Counted from the stretch's first letter, positions 20,379-29,075 are shown. The stretch: DNA of 51,567 bases from an uncultured Acetobacteraceae bacterium (GCA_937873175.1 CALMVT010000364.1:1-51567); one strand, 5' to 3'. Notes: generated by a model from the sequence alone, not told the origin. Made by a program: numbers and translations.

Positions 20379-21335
20379 TCATGTCGGGATCTCGCGGCCC
20401 ATGGCGAGGAACTTCTCGCGCCGCCGGGCTTGCAACGTGGCGGCATCCAAGGGCAGCAGCGCGGCCAGGGCGTCCCCCACCGCGGCGCCGACGCTCGCGA
20501 TCGTCTCGGCCGGCATGCGGTGGGCGCCCCCGATCGGCTCCGGCACGATGGCGTCGATCAAGCGCAGCGCGTGCAGGTCGGTCGCGGTGAGGCGCAGCGC
20601 CTCCGCCGCCACGGCCGCCTGCGCCGCGTCGCGCCACAGGATGCTGGCACAGCCCTCCGGCGAGATCACGGAATACACGGCGTGCTCCAGCATCAGCACC
20701 CGATCCCCGGCGGCAAGCGCGATGGCGCCGCCGGAGCCGCCCTCGCCGATGATCGTGGCGACGATGGGCACCGGGGCGATCAGGCACGCCTCGATGGAGC
20801 GGGCGATGGCCTCGGCCTGGCCACGGGCTTCCGCATCGATGCCGGGGAACGCGCCGGCGGTGTCCACGAAGGTCAGCAGCGGCAGGCCGAAGCGCCCGGC
20901 CAGCTCGATCAGCCGCCGGGCCTTGCGGTAGCCCTCCGGCCGGGCCATGCCGAAGTTGTGGGCGACGCGGCTTTCCGTGTCCGACCCGCGCTCGGTGCCC
21001 AGCACGACCACGGAGCGCCCGTTGAACCGCCCGAGGCCGCCGACCACGGCCGCGTCGTCGGCAAAGGCACGGTCGCCGGCCAAGGGCATGAACTCGGTGA
21101 GCAGGCCGCGGATGTAGTCCAGGGCGTGCGGGCGCTCCGGGTGGCGGGCGACCTGGGTTTTCTGCCAGGGCGTGAGCTTGGCGTAGGTCGCGCGGAGCTG
21201 CTTGTCCGCCTTGTCGGCCAGGCGCTGAACCTCCTCCTCGATGTTGATGCCGCCCGGCTCCTGGGTCCGCCGCAGCTCCTCGATGCTGCGCTCAAGCTCG
21301 GCGACGGGTTTCTCAAAGTCTAGGAAGTGACGCAT
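20379..21335 (-). CDS. accA: acetyl-CoA carboxylase carboxyltransferase subunit alpha
   Basis: Half of the carboxyltransferase that makes malonyl-CoA for fatty-acid synthesis, working with AccD. The 318-residue length fits the family. The N-terminus [20 protein letters not shown] is typical, as are [11 protein letters not shown], the glycine-rich [20 protein letters not shown] and [16 protein letters not shown], which form the CoA and oxyanion sites. Lies 28 bases after the xerD stop on the same strand. Confidence 0.97.
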   Translation of the reverse strand: MRHFLDFEKPVAELERSIEELRRTQEPGGINIEEEVQRLADKADKQLRATYAKLTPWQKTQVARHPERPHALDYIRGLLTEFMPLAGDRAFADDAAVVGGLGRFNGRSVVVLGTERGSDTESRVAHNFGMARPEGYRKARRLIELAGRFGLPLLTFVDTAGAFPGIDAEARGQAEAIARSIEACLIAPVPIVATIIGEGGSGGAIALAAGDRVLMLEHAVYSVISPEGCASILWRDAAQAAVAAEALRLTATDLHALRLIDAIVPEPIGGAHRMPAETIASVGAAVGDALAALLPLDAATLQARRREKFLAMGREIPT

Positions 21336-21363
21336 CGGCGGGGGCTTAGCGCGGGAGCGACCG

Positions 21364-22230
21364 TTACGCCAGGGGATGGTGCAGGGCGACGAGCTGCTGC
21401 AGCCGTTCCGCCAGCACATGGGTGTAGATCTGCGTAGTGGCGATGTCGGCGTGGCCGAGCAGGGTTTGCAGGCTGCGCAGGTCGGCGCCGCCGGCCAGCA
21501 TGTGGCTTGCGAAGCTGTGCCGCAGCACGTGCGGGCTGACGCGGGCCGGGTCGAGGCCGGCCAGGAGCGCCGCCTGTTTCAGCAGCAGCGCGAAGCCCTG
21601 CCGTGTCATCGGCTGGCGCGGGTTGCGCCCGGGGAACAGCCATTTGCTTTCGGTCGCGGCGCCGAGCGCCGCCGCCGCGTCTCGGGCGCGGTCCGACAGC
21701 AGCACCATGCGCTCCCGCCCGCCCTTGCCGCGCACGATCAGCGTTTCCGACGCGCTCAGCAACGCGGCGCGCGTCAGGCCCAGCAGTTCCGACACGCGCA
21801 GGCCCGTGCAGTACAGGATTTCAAGCGCCGCGCGTCCCAGGAGGCCAGGCACGCCAGGCCGGGTCGCGGCGGCGGCGAGCAACGCATCGACCTCCGCCGG
21901 CGCCAGGTATTTGGGCAAGGTAGCGGGCAGGCGCGGCGCGTCCAGCCGCTGGGTCGGGTCGTCCGGGCGGGCACCGTCCTGCAGCAAGAAGCGGTGGAAG
22001 CTCCGCAGGCAGGACAGCCGCCGCGCCGCGGTCCGGGCGGCCACGACGCCGTGCAGCGAACGCATGTAGGCTTGCAGCGTGTCCTCGCTCGCAGCACCCG
22101 GGCGCTCGCCCCGGGAGGCCGCGTAGGCCGCAAAGGCCTGGAGATCGGCGCGGTAGGCGGCAACCGTGTTGCGCGCGGCCCCGCGCTCGGCGGCCAGCAT
22201 TTCCAGGAACGCCTCGACCTGCCGGTCCAT
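21364..22230 (-). CDS. xerD: tyrosine recombinase XerD
   Basis: Site-specific recombinase that with XerC resolves chromosome dimers at dif. The SAM-like N-terminal domain ([19 protein letters not shown]) precedes a catalytic domain with the full set: Arg in [12 protein letters not shown], Lys in [13 protein letters not shown], the HxxR box [12 protein letters not shown], the second His in [15 protein letters not shown] and the Tyr nucleophile in IYTHV. ATG 22230 gives [11 protein letters not shown] 22236 is an alternative. Its place between accA and aroKB is the standard housekeeping setting in this lineage, so it is not a phage integrase. Confidence 0.93.
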   Translation of the reverse strand: MDRQVEAFLEMLAAERGAARNTVAAYRADLQAFAAYAASRGERPGAASEDTLQAYMRSLHGVVAARTAARRLSCLRSFHRFLLQDGARPDDPTQRLDAPRLPATLPKYLAPAEVDALLAAAATRPGVPGLLGRAALEILYCTGLRVSELLGLTRAALLSASETLIVRGKGGRERMVLLSDRARDAAAALGAATESKWLFPGRNPRQPMTRQGFALLLKQAALLAGLDPARVSPHVLRHSFASHMLAGGADLRSLQTLLGHADIATTQIYTHVLAERLQQLVALHHPLA

Positions 22231-22239
22231 GCCCAAGGG

Positions 22240-22380
22240 TCAGCGCGACTGGAAGCGGTCGTTCGGCAAGACATGCTGCACCTGCTCGGTCCGCGGCTCC
22301 GGCGGAAAGGCCCCGAGCAGCAAGCCGCCCACCACAACAACCAGCGCGACGGCGACGACGATCAGCAGAACCCGGTTCAT
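22240..22380 (-). CDS. 46-residue single-pass membrane protein upstream of xerD
   Basis: Tiny protein: MNRVLLIVVAVALVVVVGG begins a single hydrophobic helix, then LLLGAFPPEPRTEQVQHVLP and a polar tail NDRFQSR. The helix is at the extreme N-terminus with few positive charges before it, so it could be an uncleaved anchor with the tail in the periplasm. The stop is 10 bases from the xerD ATG (4 from its TTG). It starts 62 bases from the divergent aroKB gene. No family recognised; similar codon use to its neighbours supports it being real. Confidence 0.6.
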   Translation of the reverse strand: MNRVLLIVVAVALVVVVGGLLLGAFPPEPRTEQVQHVLPNDRFQSR

Positions 22381-22442
22381 ATCCGTACCTCGAAAGGCCA
22401 TTCTTGGCCGCATCGTTAATTCCTGTGCTAACCTCCGCCGTT

Positions 22443-24170
22443 ATGACGCGCAACATCGCGCTCGGCAGGTCCGGGCTGAACCCCGCCCGCGCCGGGTCCC
22501 CCCGCGCTGAGTCGGCGGTTCGGCGCCTTCCGCCCCGGCTCGCCGGGCGCAGCATCGTGCTGGTTGGCTTGATGGGCGCGGGGAAGACCAGCATCGGCCG
22601 CCGCATGGCCGCCAGCCTTGGCCTGCCGTTCCGCGACTCCGACGCGGAGATCGAGCTGGCCGCCGGGTGCAGCATCGCCGAGCTGTTCAGCCGCTACGGC
22701 GAGCGCGATTTCCGCGACGGGGAGCGCCGGGTGATCCGCCGGCTGCTGGGCGGCGGCCCGCTGGTCCTGGCCACCGGGGGCGGCGCGTTCATGGATGCCC
22801 AGACCCGCGCCGCGGTCCGGGAGGGCGCCGTTTCGGTCTGGCTGCGCTGCCGGCTCCCCACCCTGCTGCGCCGGGTCGCCGCCCGCAGCCACCGCCCGCT
22901 TTTGAACGCCGGCGACCCGGCCGAAATCCTTGGCCGGTTGATGGAGCAGCGCCATCCTATCTACGCCGAGGCCAACATCACCGTCGATTGCGGCGACGAA
23001 CCGCTGGAGTACACCATGGGCAAGGTTTTGCAGGCGCTCGACGAGTGGCGCGAGCCGCGGCGGCTGCCGGTGGCGCTGAGCGCCGCGCCGTATGAGGTCG
23101 TGATCGGGGACGGCCTGCTGGCCCGCGCCGGGGCGCTGATGGCGCCGGTGATCCCGCAGCGCCGCGCCGTGGTGGTGACGGACGAGAACGTGGCGGCCTT
23201 GCACCTGCCGGCGCTGCTGGACGGCTTGGCGCAGACCGGGATCGCGGCGCAGCAGATCGTCGTGCCGCCGGGCGAGGCGTCCAAGAGCATGGCGAGCTAC
23301 GGCCGGGTCGTGGATGGCCTGCTGGACGCGGGCGTCGAGCGGCGGACAACGGTGATCGCCTTGGGCGGCGGCGTGATCGGCGACCTCGCGGGCTTCGCCG
23401 CCGCGACCACCCTGCGCGGCCTGCCGTTCGTCCAGGTGCCGACGACGCTGCTGGCCCAGGTGGACAGCAGCGTCGGCGGCAAGACTGGGATCAACACGGC
23501 GCATGGCAAGAACCTGGTCGGCGCCTTTCACCAGCCGCGCCTGGTGCTGGCCGACACCGGCACGCTGGGCACGCTGAACGGGCGCGAGCTGCGGGCCGGC
23601 TATGCGGAGGTGGTGAAGGCCGGGCTGATCGGCGACGCCGAGCTGTTTGAATGGTGCGAGGAGCACGGCCCGGCGCTGGCCCGCGGCGACCGGGACGTGC
23701 AGGCCGAGGCCATTCTGCGCGCCTGCGCCTTCAAGGCCGCCGTGGTGGGCGACGACGAGCGGGAAGAGCGCCCGGCGGACGGCCGCGCCCTGCTGAACCT
23801 CGGCCACACCTTCGGGCACGCGCTGGAAGCGGAGGTCGGCTACGGCGGCGCGCTGCTGCATGGGGAGGGGGTGGCGATCGGCCTGGGGCTGGCATTCCGG
23901 CTGTCGGCGCGGCTGGGCTTGTGCGCGCCGGACGACGCGGCCCGGGTGGAGGCGCACCTCGCCGCCGTGGGCCTGCCGGGCGAGATCAGCATGCTGAACC
24001 GCCGCTTCTCCGCCGGGCGATTGGTGGCCCATATGCGCCGCGACAAGAAGATGCGGGACGGCGCGCTGCATTTCGTGCTGGCCCGGGGGATCGGGCGGGC
24101 GTTCACCAGCTCGGACGTGCCGGCGGGGGTTGTGACAGACCTGCTGCGGGCGGAAGGGTGCGAAGCGTAG
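22443..24170 (+). CDS. aroKB: bifunctional shikimate kinase / 3-dehydroquinate synthase
   Basis: Fusion of two shikimate-pathway enzymes, 575 residues. Residues about 36-205 are shikimate kinase: Walker A GLMGAGKTSIGRR at 42, DSDAEIELAAG for shikimate binding, and ATGGGAFMD. Residues about 210-570 are dehydroquinate synthase: VVVTDENVAALHL, ALGGGVIGDLAGFAAATTLR, DSSVGGKTGIN, and the zinc ligand box GHTFGHALEAE. In most bacteria these are adjacent separate genes; the fusion is continuous with no stop or ribosome binding site between. ATG 22443 chosen; the 30 residues before the kinase fold are probably disordered. Confidence 0.95.
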   Translation: MTRNIALGRSGLNPARAGSPRAESAVRRLPPRLAGRSIVLVGLMGAGKTSIGRRMAASLGLPFRDSDAEIELAAGCSIAELFSRYGERDFRDGERRVIRRLLGGGPLVLATGGGAFMDAQTRAAVREGAVSVWLRCRLPTLLRRVAARSHRPLLNAGDPAEILGRLMEQRHPIYAEANITVDCGDEPLEYTMGKVLQALDEWREPRRLPVALSAAPYEVVIGDGLLARAGALMAPVIPQRRAVVVTDENVAALHLPALLDGLAQTGIAAQQIVVPPGEASKSMASYGRVVDGLLDAGVERRTTVIALGGGVIGDLAGFAAATTLRGLPFVQVPTTLLAQVDSSVGGKTGINTAHGKNLVGAFHQPRLVLADTGTLGTLNGRELRAGYAEVVKAGLIGDAELFEWCEEHGPALARGDRDVQAEAILRACAFKAAVVGDDEREERPADGRALLNLGHTFGHALEAEVGYGGALLHGEGVAIGLGLAFRLSARLGLCAPDDAARVEAHLAAVGLPGEISMLNRRFSAGRLVAHMRRDKKMRDGALHFVLARGIGRAFTSSDVPAGVVTDLLRAEGCEA

Positions 24171-24188
24171 CAACCGGGGCCGCCGCGC

Positions 24189-24626
24189 TCACGAGGGCGG
24201 CGGCGTGGGCTGCACCGTGACGGCGACCGTCATGCCGACGGCATTCGGCTGCAAGGTGATGCTGAAGCTGTCCGGCCCGGCGTAGCCCGGCTGCGGGACG
24301 TATGAAATCTCCGCTTGCCGCCTGCCGCTGATCAAGTCTGCCGTCGCGCGGCCATGGGCGGCCTGGCCCGTCACCAGGGCCGCGTTGAGCGCGATCTGCA
24401 GGGCGGGGTTGAGCAGCGTGAAAGTGCAGGCTTGCCCGGTGTTGCCGACCGTCATCTCGACATCCACCGAGGTCAGGGACAGGAGGAAGAACTTCTTTAC
24501 CTGGCACGGCCCGGCGACGGTTTGCGGCTGCAGCGCGCCCTGGTCGTTCCTGGCCAGGCCGGCGCAGGACGCGCACCACAGCGGAAACAGCAGGAACAGA
24601 CGGCCGATGCGAACGGCCATCGCCAT
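24189..24626 (-). CDS. secreted protein with possible cadherin/Ig-like tail, function unknown
   Basis: A 145-residue protein. A signal-peptide-like N-terminus (VRIGRLFLLFPLWCASCAG) suggests export; the cysteines near its end make a lipoprotein conceivable but the lipobox is poor. The mature part has two short halves: TSVDVEMTVGNTGQACTFTL and a C-terminal AEISYVPQPGYAGPDSFSIT that resembles the Y-P-x-PG-F-x-G-x-DSF motif of bacterial Ig/cadherin-like repeats. It overlaps by one base (TGATG) with the upstream membrane-protein gene, so the two should work together. I cannot assign a role. Confidence 0.65.
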   Translation of the reverse strand: MAMAVRIGRLFLLFPLWCASCAGLARNDQGALQPQTVAGPCQVKKFFLLSLTSVDVEMTVGNTGQACTFTLLNPALQIALNAALVTGQAAHGRATADLISGRRQAEISYVPQPGYAGPDSFSITLQPNAVGMTVAVTVQPTPPPS

Positions 24627-24796
24627 CAGTTGCCCCGCATGTAGCGGATGACGTCAACAAGGCCGTTCAAGGAAACGGGCATCACCAGCAGGCAGAACGC
24701 CAGGAGCACGATGATCCAGGTCGCGGCATTGCCGTCGGGCGTTCCACGGCTAGGCGGCCCCTCCCCTTTCGGAAAGTCCGTGCCGTCGAATGGCAT
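24626..24796 (-). CDS. 56-residue single-pass membrane protein, function unknown
   Basis: MPFDGTDFPKGEGPPSRGTP is a soluble N-terminus; WIIVLLAFCLLVMPVSLNGL is one membrane helix, and VDVIRYMRGN a short tail. A near-ideal ribosome binding site GGGAGGA (24802-24808 on the plus strand read as TCCTCCC) stands 5 bases before the ATG. The stop overlaps the start of the secreted protein gene (TGATG). The tight pairing of an anchored and an exported protein suggests an envelope unit. No family recognised. Confidence 0.65.
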   Translation of the reverse strand: MPFDGTDFPKGEGPPSRGTPDGNAATWIIVLLAFCLLVMPVSLNGLVDVIRYMRGN

Positions 24797-24889
24797 GCGA
24801 GTCCTCCCTGGCCCATGGGCGTGGCTTCGCCATTGACCTAAGGCGTCCAGAGCTGGCTGTCCACCAGCTTGGGCCGTGCGCCAGCTCCT

Positions 24890-25777
24890 TTATGCCCGAT
24901 TGAGCAGGCCCAGCACCGCCATCGCGAACGACCCCGGCGCTTCCTGCGGCAGGTTGTGCCCGACGCCGGGCACGACCTGGCGGGTGTATGGCCCGGTGAA
25001 GTGGCGGCCCTGGCGTTCCGATTGCCATGTCGGACCCACGCCGTCGTTGTCGCCGTGCAGCACCACGGTCGGCACGGTGATGGCGGGCTGCTTGGCCAAC
25101 CGCTGCTCGATCCCGGCCAGCGCCGGGTCGCCCGGGGCTAGGCCGAAGCGGTGGCGGTAGGATTGCACGACAACATCCACGAAATCCGGGGTGTCGAAGG
25201 AGGCCGCGGTCCGCTCAAAGGTCGCATCGTCGAACGCCCAGCTTGGCGACCACAGCCGCCACAGCAGCCGGCAGAACGCCCGGCGGTTTGCCGCAAGTCC
25301 GGCCCGGCCGCGCTCCGCATGCAGGTAGTATTGATACCAATACCGATGTTCCTGCTCCGGCACGTCCGGCGCGGCGGAGGCGGCGATGTGCTGGATGTTG
25401 TAGCCGCCGACCGACACCAGGCCGCGTGCCCGCTCCGGCCAAAGCGCCGCGACGACACAGGCCGCGCGCCCGCCCCAGTCGTAGCCGCCCAGCACCGCCG
25501 GCCCCAGTGCCAGCGCGTCCAGCAACCCCAATAGGTCAGCCCCCAGCGCCGCCTGCTCGCCGGAGCGCGGCGTTGCGTCTGACAGGAACCGCGTCGGCCC
25601 GAAGCCGCGCAGATACGGCACGACCACCCGGCATCCCGCCTGCGCCAGCACCGGCGCCACGCCGTCGAAGGCCCGGATGTCGTAGGGGAACCCGTGCAGC
25701 AGCACGACGGGGATGCCATCGGTCGGCCCCGCTTCCTCGTAGGCGATCCGCAGGGTTGCCGTTTCGACAAATTCCAT
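24890..25777 (-). CDS. alpha/beta hydrolase, epoxide hydrolase/haloalkane dehalogenase type
   Basis: A 295-residue hydrolase. VVLLHGFPYDIRAFDGV supplies the oxyanion hole, GGYDWGGRAACVV the nucleophile elbow, with aspartate in place of serine as in epoxide hydrolases and dehalogenases; VLHGDNDGVGP carries the acid and VPGVGHNLPQEAPG the catalytic histidine. The cap region (YYLHAERGRAGLAANRRAFC) is helical. The true substrate is not evident. ATG 25777 is the last plausible start. Divergent from the cyanate operon across 280 bases. Confidence 0.82.
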   Translation of the reverse strand: MEFVETATLRIAYEEAGPTDGIPVVLLHGFPYDIRAFDGVAPVLAQAGCRVVVPYLRGFGPTRFLSDATPRSGEQAALGADLLGLLDALALGPAVLGGYDWGGRAACVVAALWPERARGLVSVGGYNIQHIAASAAPDVPEQEHRYWYQYYLHAERGRAGLAANRRAFCRLLWRLWSPSWAFDDATFERTAASFDTPDFVDVVVQSYRHRFGLAPGDPALAGIEQRLAKQPAITVPTVVLHGDNDGVGPTWQSERQGRHFTGPYTRQVVPGVGHNLPQEAPGSFAMAVLGLLNRA

Positions 25778-25967
25778 CGCACCCTCTTTCGCCAAGCCGC
25801 CCGTCTGCAGGACGAGCGCCGGCATCGCTGCGGTTTTCGGCGTCTTGCCCCATGCAAACGGCTCACTCCTCCGGCCGTTCCACCTTGGCCAGCAATCCTG
25901 CGGCGTTGGCACGGGCCAGCCCGCACGCACATGCTGACTTTTCCGCCATGTGCCCAAAACAACACCG

Positions 25968-25981
25968 ACTGACTGGTCAGT
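25968..25981. promoter_or_regulatory. perfect 6-bp inverted repeat, operator-like
   Basis: ACTGAC-TG-GTCAGT lies between the hydrolase and the cynA operon, 27 bases upstream of the sigma-54 site. The spacing and TGAC/GTCA arms resemble TetR-family operators. No regulator gene lies next to it. Confidence 0.45.
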
Positions 25982-26007
25982 GTGCGACGCCAGGCCCTGC
26001 ATGCCCC

Positions 26008-26023
26008 TGGCATATCGCTTGCT
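26008..26023 (+). promoter_or_regulatory. candidate sigma-54 (-24/-12) promoter of the cyn operon
   Basis: TGGCATATCGCTTGCT matches TGGCAC-N5-TTGCW at all but one defined base, with the required GG-N10-GC spacing. The start point would fall near 26034, about 24 bases before the cynA ATG. A nitrogen-controlled promoter fits cyanate use as a nitrogen source; the match is seen, the regulation is inferred. Confidence 0.55.
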
Positions 26024-26057
26024 CTCCCTTGGGAAACCACACGGGATAGCGCCCTCC

Positions 26058-27374
26058 ATGACCCAACCCGCCTGCCGTTGCGGCGGCACGCACCTGAGCT
26101 GCGACGCGCCGGAAGCGCTCGCCGCCGCCGCCGTGCGGGTCGCGGCCGAGCGGGCAGCGTTCGGCGGGGAGGCCGGGCGGCGACGCGTGGTCGCCGCTTT
26201 GGGCGCAGGCGTCGTGGCGGCGGCCATGGACCGGGTGCTGCCGGTGTTCCGCGCGCAGGACGCGGTGGCCGAAACCGTGGCGCAACCTGCAGGCACGCCT
26301 GAGAAGAAGGACCTTAAGCTCGGCTTCATCGGCATCACCTGCGCGACGCCGATCATCATGGGGGCGCCGATGGGCTTCTACGCCCGCAACGGCCTCACCG
26401 TGGAGGTCGTGCGCACCGCCGGCTGGGCGGTGGTGCGCGACAAGTCGCTGAACGGCGAGTACGACGCGTCGCACATGCTCAGCCCGATGCCGCTGGCGAT
26501 CTCCATGGGCGCCGGGTCGAACCCAATCCCGTGGAGCGTGGCCGCGATCGAGAACATCAACGGCCAGGCGATCACGCTGGCGACCAAGCACAAGGACCGG
26601 CGCGATCCCCGGGACTGGCGCGGCTTCAAGCTCGGCATCCCGTTCGACTACTCCATGCACGCCTACCTTTTGCGCTATTACCTGGCGGAGGCCGGGCTAG
26701 ACCCCGACCGCGACGTGCAGCTCCGCCTGGTGCCGCCGCCGGAGATGGTGGCCAACCTGCGGGCGGAGAACATCGACGGCTTCCTGGGGCCGGACCCGTT
26801 CAACCAGCGCGCGGTGTATGACGGAGTGGGCTTCATCCACCTGCTGACGCGGGAGCTGTGGGACGGCCATCCCTGCTGCGCTTTCGCCGTGCCGCGCCGC
26901 ATGGTGACGGACGCGCCGAACACCTATCAGGCGCTGCTGCGCTCGGTGATCGAGGCGACGGCCCATGCCAACAAGGCGGAGAACCGCAAGGAGATCGCGG
27001 GCGTGATCGCCGGGCAGAACTACCTGAACCAGCCTGTGACGGTGGTGGAGCAGGCGCTGACCGGCACCTATGCCGACGGCCTCGGCAGCGTGAAACGGGA
27101 GCCGGACCGGGTGAGTTTCGAGCCGTTCCCCTATCAAAGCATGGCGCTGTGGATCATGACGCAGATGAAGCGGTGGGGGCAGGTGCGCGGCGACATACGC
27201 TGGCGGGACGTGGCGGAGCAGGTGTTTCTGGCGACCGACGCCGGGGTGAAGATGCGCGACCTGGGCCTCACGCCGCCCGCCAGCGCCTATCGGACGCACA
27301 GCATCATGGGCAAGGCCTTCGACCCGGCCGATCCCGACGGCTACGTTTCGAGCTTCGCGATCCGGCGGGCTTGA
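26058..27374 (+). CDS. cynA: cyanate/nitrate-type ABC transporter substrate-binding protein
   Basis: Periplasmic binding protein of 438 residues of the NrtA/CynA/SsuA group. The N-terminus has a cysteine-rich stretch (PACRCGGTHLSC) and then a twin-arginine-like export signal (AGRRRVVAALGAGVVAAAM). The binding fold begins at KLGFIGITCATPIIMGAPMG and includes DASHMLSPMPLAISMGAG, GFKLGIPFDYSMHAYLLRYY and NIDGFLGPDPFNQRAV, close to NrtA and CynA. Linkage to cynS points to cyanate rather than nitrate. ATG 26058 sits downstream of the sigma-54 site. The TGA overlaps the permease ATG. Confidence 0.85.
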   Translation: MTQPACRCGGTHLSCDAPEALAAAAVRVAAERAAFGGEAGRRRVVAALGAGVVAAAMDRVLPVFRAQDAVAETVAQPAGTPEKKDLKLGFIGITCATPIIMGAPMGFYARNGLTVEVVRTAGWAVVRDKSLNGEYDASHMLSPMPLAISMGAGSNPIPWSVAAIENINGQAITLATKHKDRRDPRDWRGFKLGIPFDYSMHAYLLRYYLAEAGLDPDRDVQLRLVPPPEMVANLRAENIDGFLGPDPFNQRAVYDGVGFIHLLTRELWDGHPCCAFAVPRRMVTDAPNTYQALLRSVIEATAHANKAENRKEIAGVIAGQNYLNQPVTVVEQALTGTYADGLGSVKREPDRVSFEPFPYQSMALWIMTQMKRWGQVRGDIRWRDVAEQVFLATDAGVKMRDLGLTPPASAYRTHSIMGKAFDPADPDGYVSSFAIRRA

Positions 27375-28213
27375 TGGCGCTGCGCGTCCGCTCCGCCCTG
27401 TTGCTGCTGCTGATCCTCGCGGCCGCCCTGGGTGCTTGGCAGGTCGCCGCAACGCCTGCCGCGCCCACCGGCCCGGCGCTCGATCCCGAATACGCCAAGC
27501 TGCTCGGCACCGCGGCGCAGGGCGGCCAGCAGACGCCGATGCCGCGCCCGTCCGACATCGCGGAACGCGCCTGGCATCTCCTGCGCGACCCGTTCTATGT
27601 TCATGGCGCCAACGACCAGGGCATCGGCATCCAGCTCGGCTGGTCGCTGCTGCGGGTGCTGACGGGGTTCGGCCTGGCGGCGCTCCTCGCGATCCCGCTC
27701 GGCTTCCTGATCGGCATGAGTCCCGTGCTGCACGGCGCGCTCGATCCCATCATCCAGGTGCTGCGTCCGGTCAGCCCACTCGCCTGGATGCCGCTGGCGC
27801 TTTACACGATCCGGGACAGCGGCGCCTCCGCCATCTTCGTGATCTTCATCTGCGCGATCTGGCCGATGCTGTTGAACACCTCCTTCGGCGTGGCAACCGT
27901 GCGGCGCGAATGGCTGAACGTGGCCCGCACGCTGGAGGCGGGTCCATGGCGCACCGCGGTGGCCGTGATCCTGCCCGCCGCCGCGCCCACCATCATGACG
28001 GGCGCCCGCATCAGCATCGGCATCGCTTGGCTGGTGATCGTCGCGGCCGAGATGCTGGTGGGCGGCACGGGGATCGGCTACTTCGTGTGGAACCAGTGGA
28101 ACAACCTGGCCATCGCCGACATCGTGGTGGCGATCCTGGTGATCGGGCTGGTGGGCATGGCGCTGGACCAGTTGCTCGGCCGCGCCGCCCGGGCGGTCGC
28201 GTGGCGGGAGTAG
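27374..28213 (+). CDS. cynB: cyanate ABC transporter permease
   Basis: Inner-membrane permease of 279 residues (NrtB/SsuC family). An N-terminal helix (LLLLLILAAALGAWQVA) and a periplasmic stretch precede the core helices; the ATPase-contact EAA-like loop is ARTLEAGPWRTAVAVILPAA followed by PTIMTGARISIGIAW. AEMLVGGTGIGYFVWNQWNN is a family signature. Starts inside the cynA stop (TGATG), and the ATPase gene begins 4 bases after its own stop. Confidence 0.88.
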   Translation: MALRVRSALLLLLILAAALGAWQVAATPAAPTGPALDPEYAKLLGTAAQGGQQTPMPRPSDIAERAWHLLRDPFYVHGANDQGIGIQLGWSLLRVLTGFGLAALLAIPLGFLIGMSPVLHGALDPIIQVLRPVSPLAWMPLALYTIRDSGASAIFVIFICAIWPMLLNTSFGVATVRREWLNVARTLEAGPWRTAVAVILPAAAPTIMTGARISIGIAWLVIVAAEMLVGGTGIGYFVWNQWNNLAIADIVVAILVIGLVGMALDQLLGRAARAVAWRE

Positions 28214-28217
28214 CACC

Positions 28218-29075
28218 GTGCCGCGCCCCTGGCTGAGCGTCGAGGGCATCGCCCGGCGCTACGGCGCCCGCCCGGTGTTCCGCGACCTGTGGTTCGGCGT
28301 GGAGCGCGGCGAGTTCGTGGCGTTGATCGGGCATTCCGGCTGCGGCAAGACCACGATCCTCAACATCCTGGCCGGGCTGGAAGCGCCGGACGCCGGCACG
28401 ATCGTGATGGATGGGCGGGAGGTGTCCGGCCCGGCGCTCGACCGCGCCGTGATCTTCCAGTCGCACGCGCTGCTGCCCTGGCTTTCGGCGCTGGGCAACG
28501 TTGCCTTCGCCGTGCGCAGCCGCCATCGGGCTTGGCCGCGGGCCAAGGCGCAGGACCACGCGCGGCGCGTGCTGGACCTGGTGGGCCTGGCGGAAGCGGC
28601 GGGGCGGAAGCCCGCGGAGCTTTCGGGCGGCATGAAGCAGCGGGTCGGCATCGCCCGCGCGCTCGCCATCGAGCCGTCGCTGCTGTTGATGGACGAGCCG
28701 TTCAGTGCGCTCGACGCGCTGACCCGGGGCACGCTCCAGGACGAGGTGCTGCGCCTCGTGTCCGACGCCGGGCAAACCGCATTCATGATCACGCACGACG
28801 TGGACGAGGCGATCCTGCTCGCCGACCGCATCCTGTTGATGACCAACGGCCCCGACGCGCGGGTGGCGGAGGTCGTGGTCAACACCTTGCCCCGGCCGCG
28901 CGACCGGCAGACGATCCACCGCACGCCGGGCCACCACGCGCTGCGCAACCACATCGTGGATTTCTTGGTCGCCCGGTCCCGCACCCTGGCCGGCGCCCGG
29001 CCGGAAGGCTGGGACGGCCGCCGGGTGCCGGAGGTCCGCCCCGCCGCTTCACCCATTGAGGAGACGATCAGTTGA
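28218..29075 (+). CDS. cynD: cyanate ABC transporter ATP-binding protein
   Basis: ABC ATPase of 285 residues (NrtD/SsuB group). Walker A GHSGCGKTTILNILAG, Q-loop FQSHALLPWL, signature LSGGMKQRVGIARAL, Walker B LLLMDEPFSALDALTRG and H-loop MITHDVDEAILLAD are all intact. The C-terminus extends about 60 residues past the fold. GTG start at 28218, 4 bases after the permease stop. The final TGA overlaps the TTG start of cynS (TTGA), tying the transporter to cyanase. Confidence 0.9.
   Translation: MPRPWLSVEGIARRYGARPVFRDLWFGVERGEFVALIGHSGCGKTTILNILAGLEAPDAGTIVMDGREVSGPALDRAVIFQSHALLPWLSALGNVAFAVRSRHRAWPRAKAQDHARRVLDLVGLAEAAGRKPAELSGGMKQRVGIARALAIEPSLLLMDEPFSALDALTRGTLQDEVLRLVSDAGQTAFMITHDVDEAILLADRILLMTNGPDARVAEVVVNTLPRPRDRQTIHRTPGHHALRNHIVDFLVARSRTLAGARPEGWDGRRVPEVRPAASPIEETIS

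Noticed and set aside
21364-22230. Tyrosine recombinase as sign of a mobile element
   Set aside because: All features are those of chromosomal XerD in its usual place; no att repeats or element genes are nearby.
24551-24626. Lipoprotein signal in the 145-residue exported protein
   Set aside because: Cysteines are present near the end of the signal, but residues before them do not form a proper lipobox, so plain secretion is equally likely.
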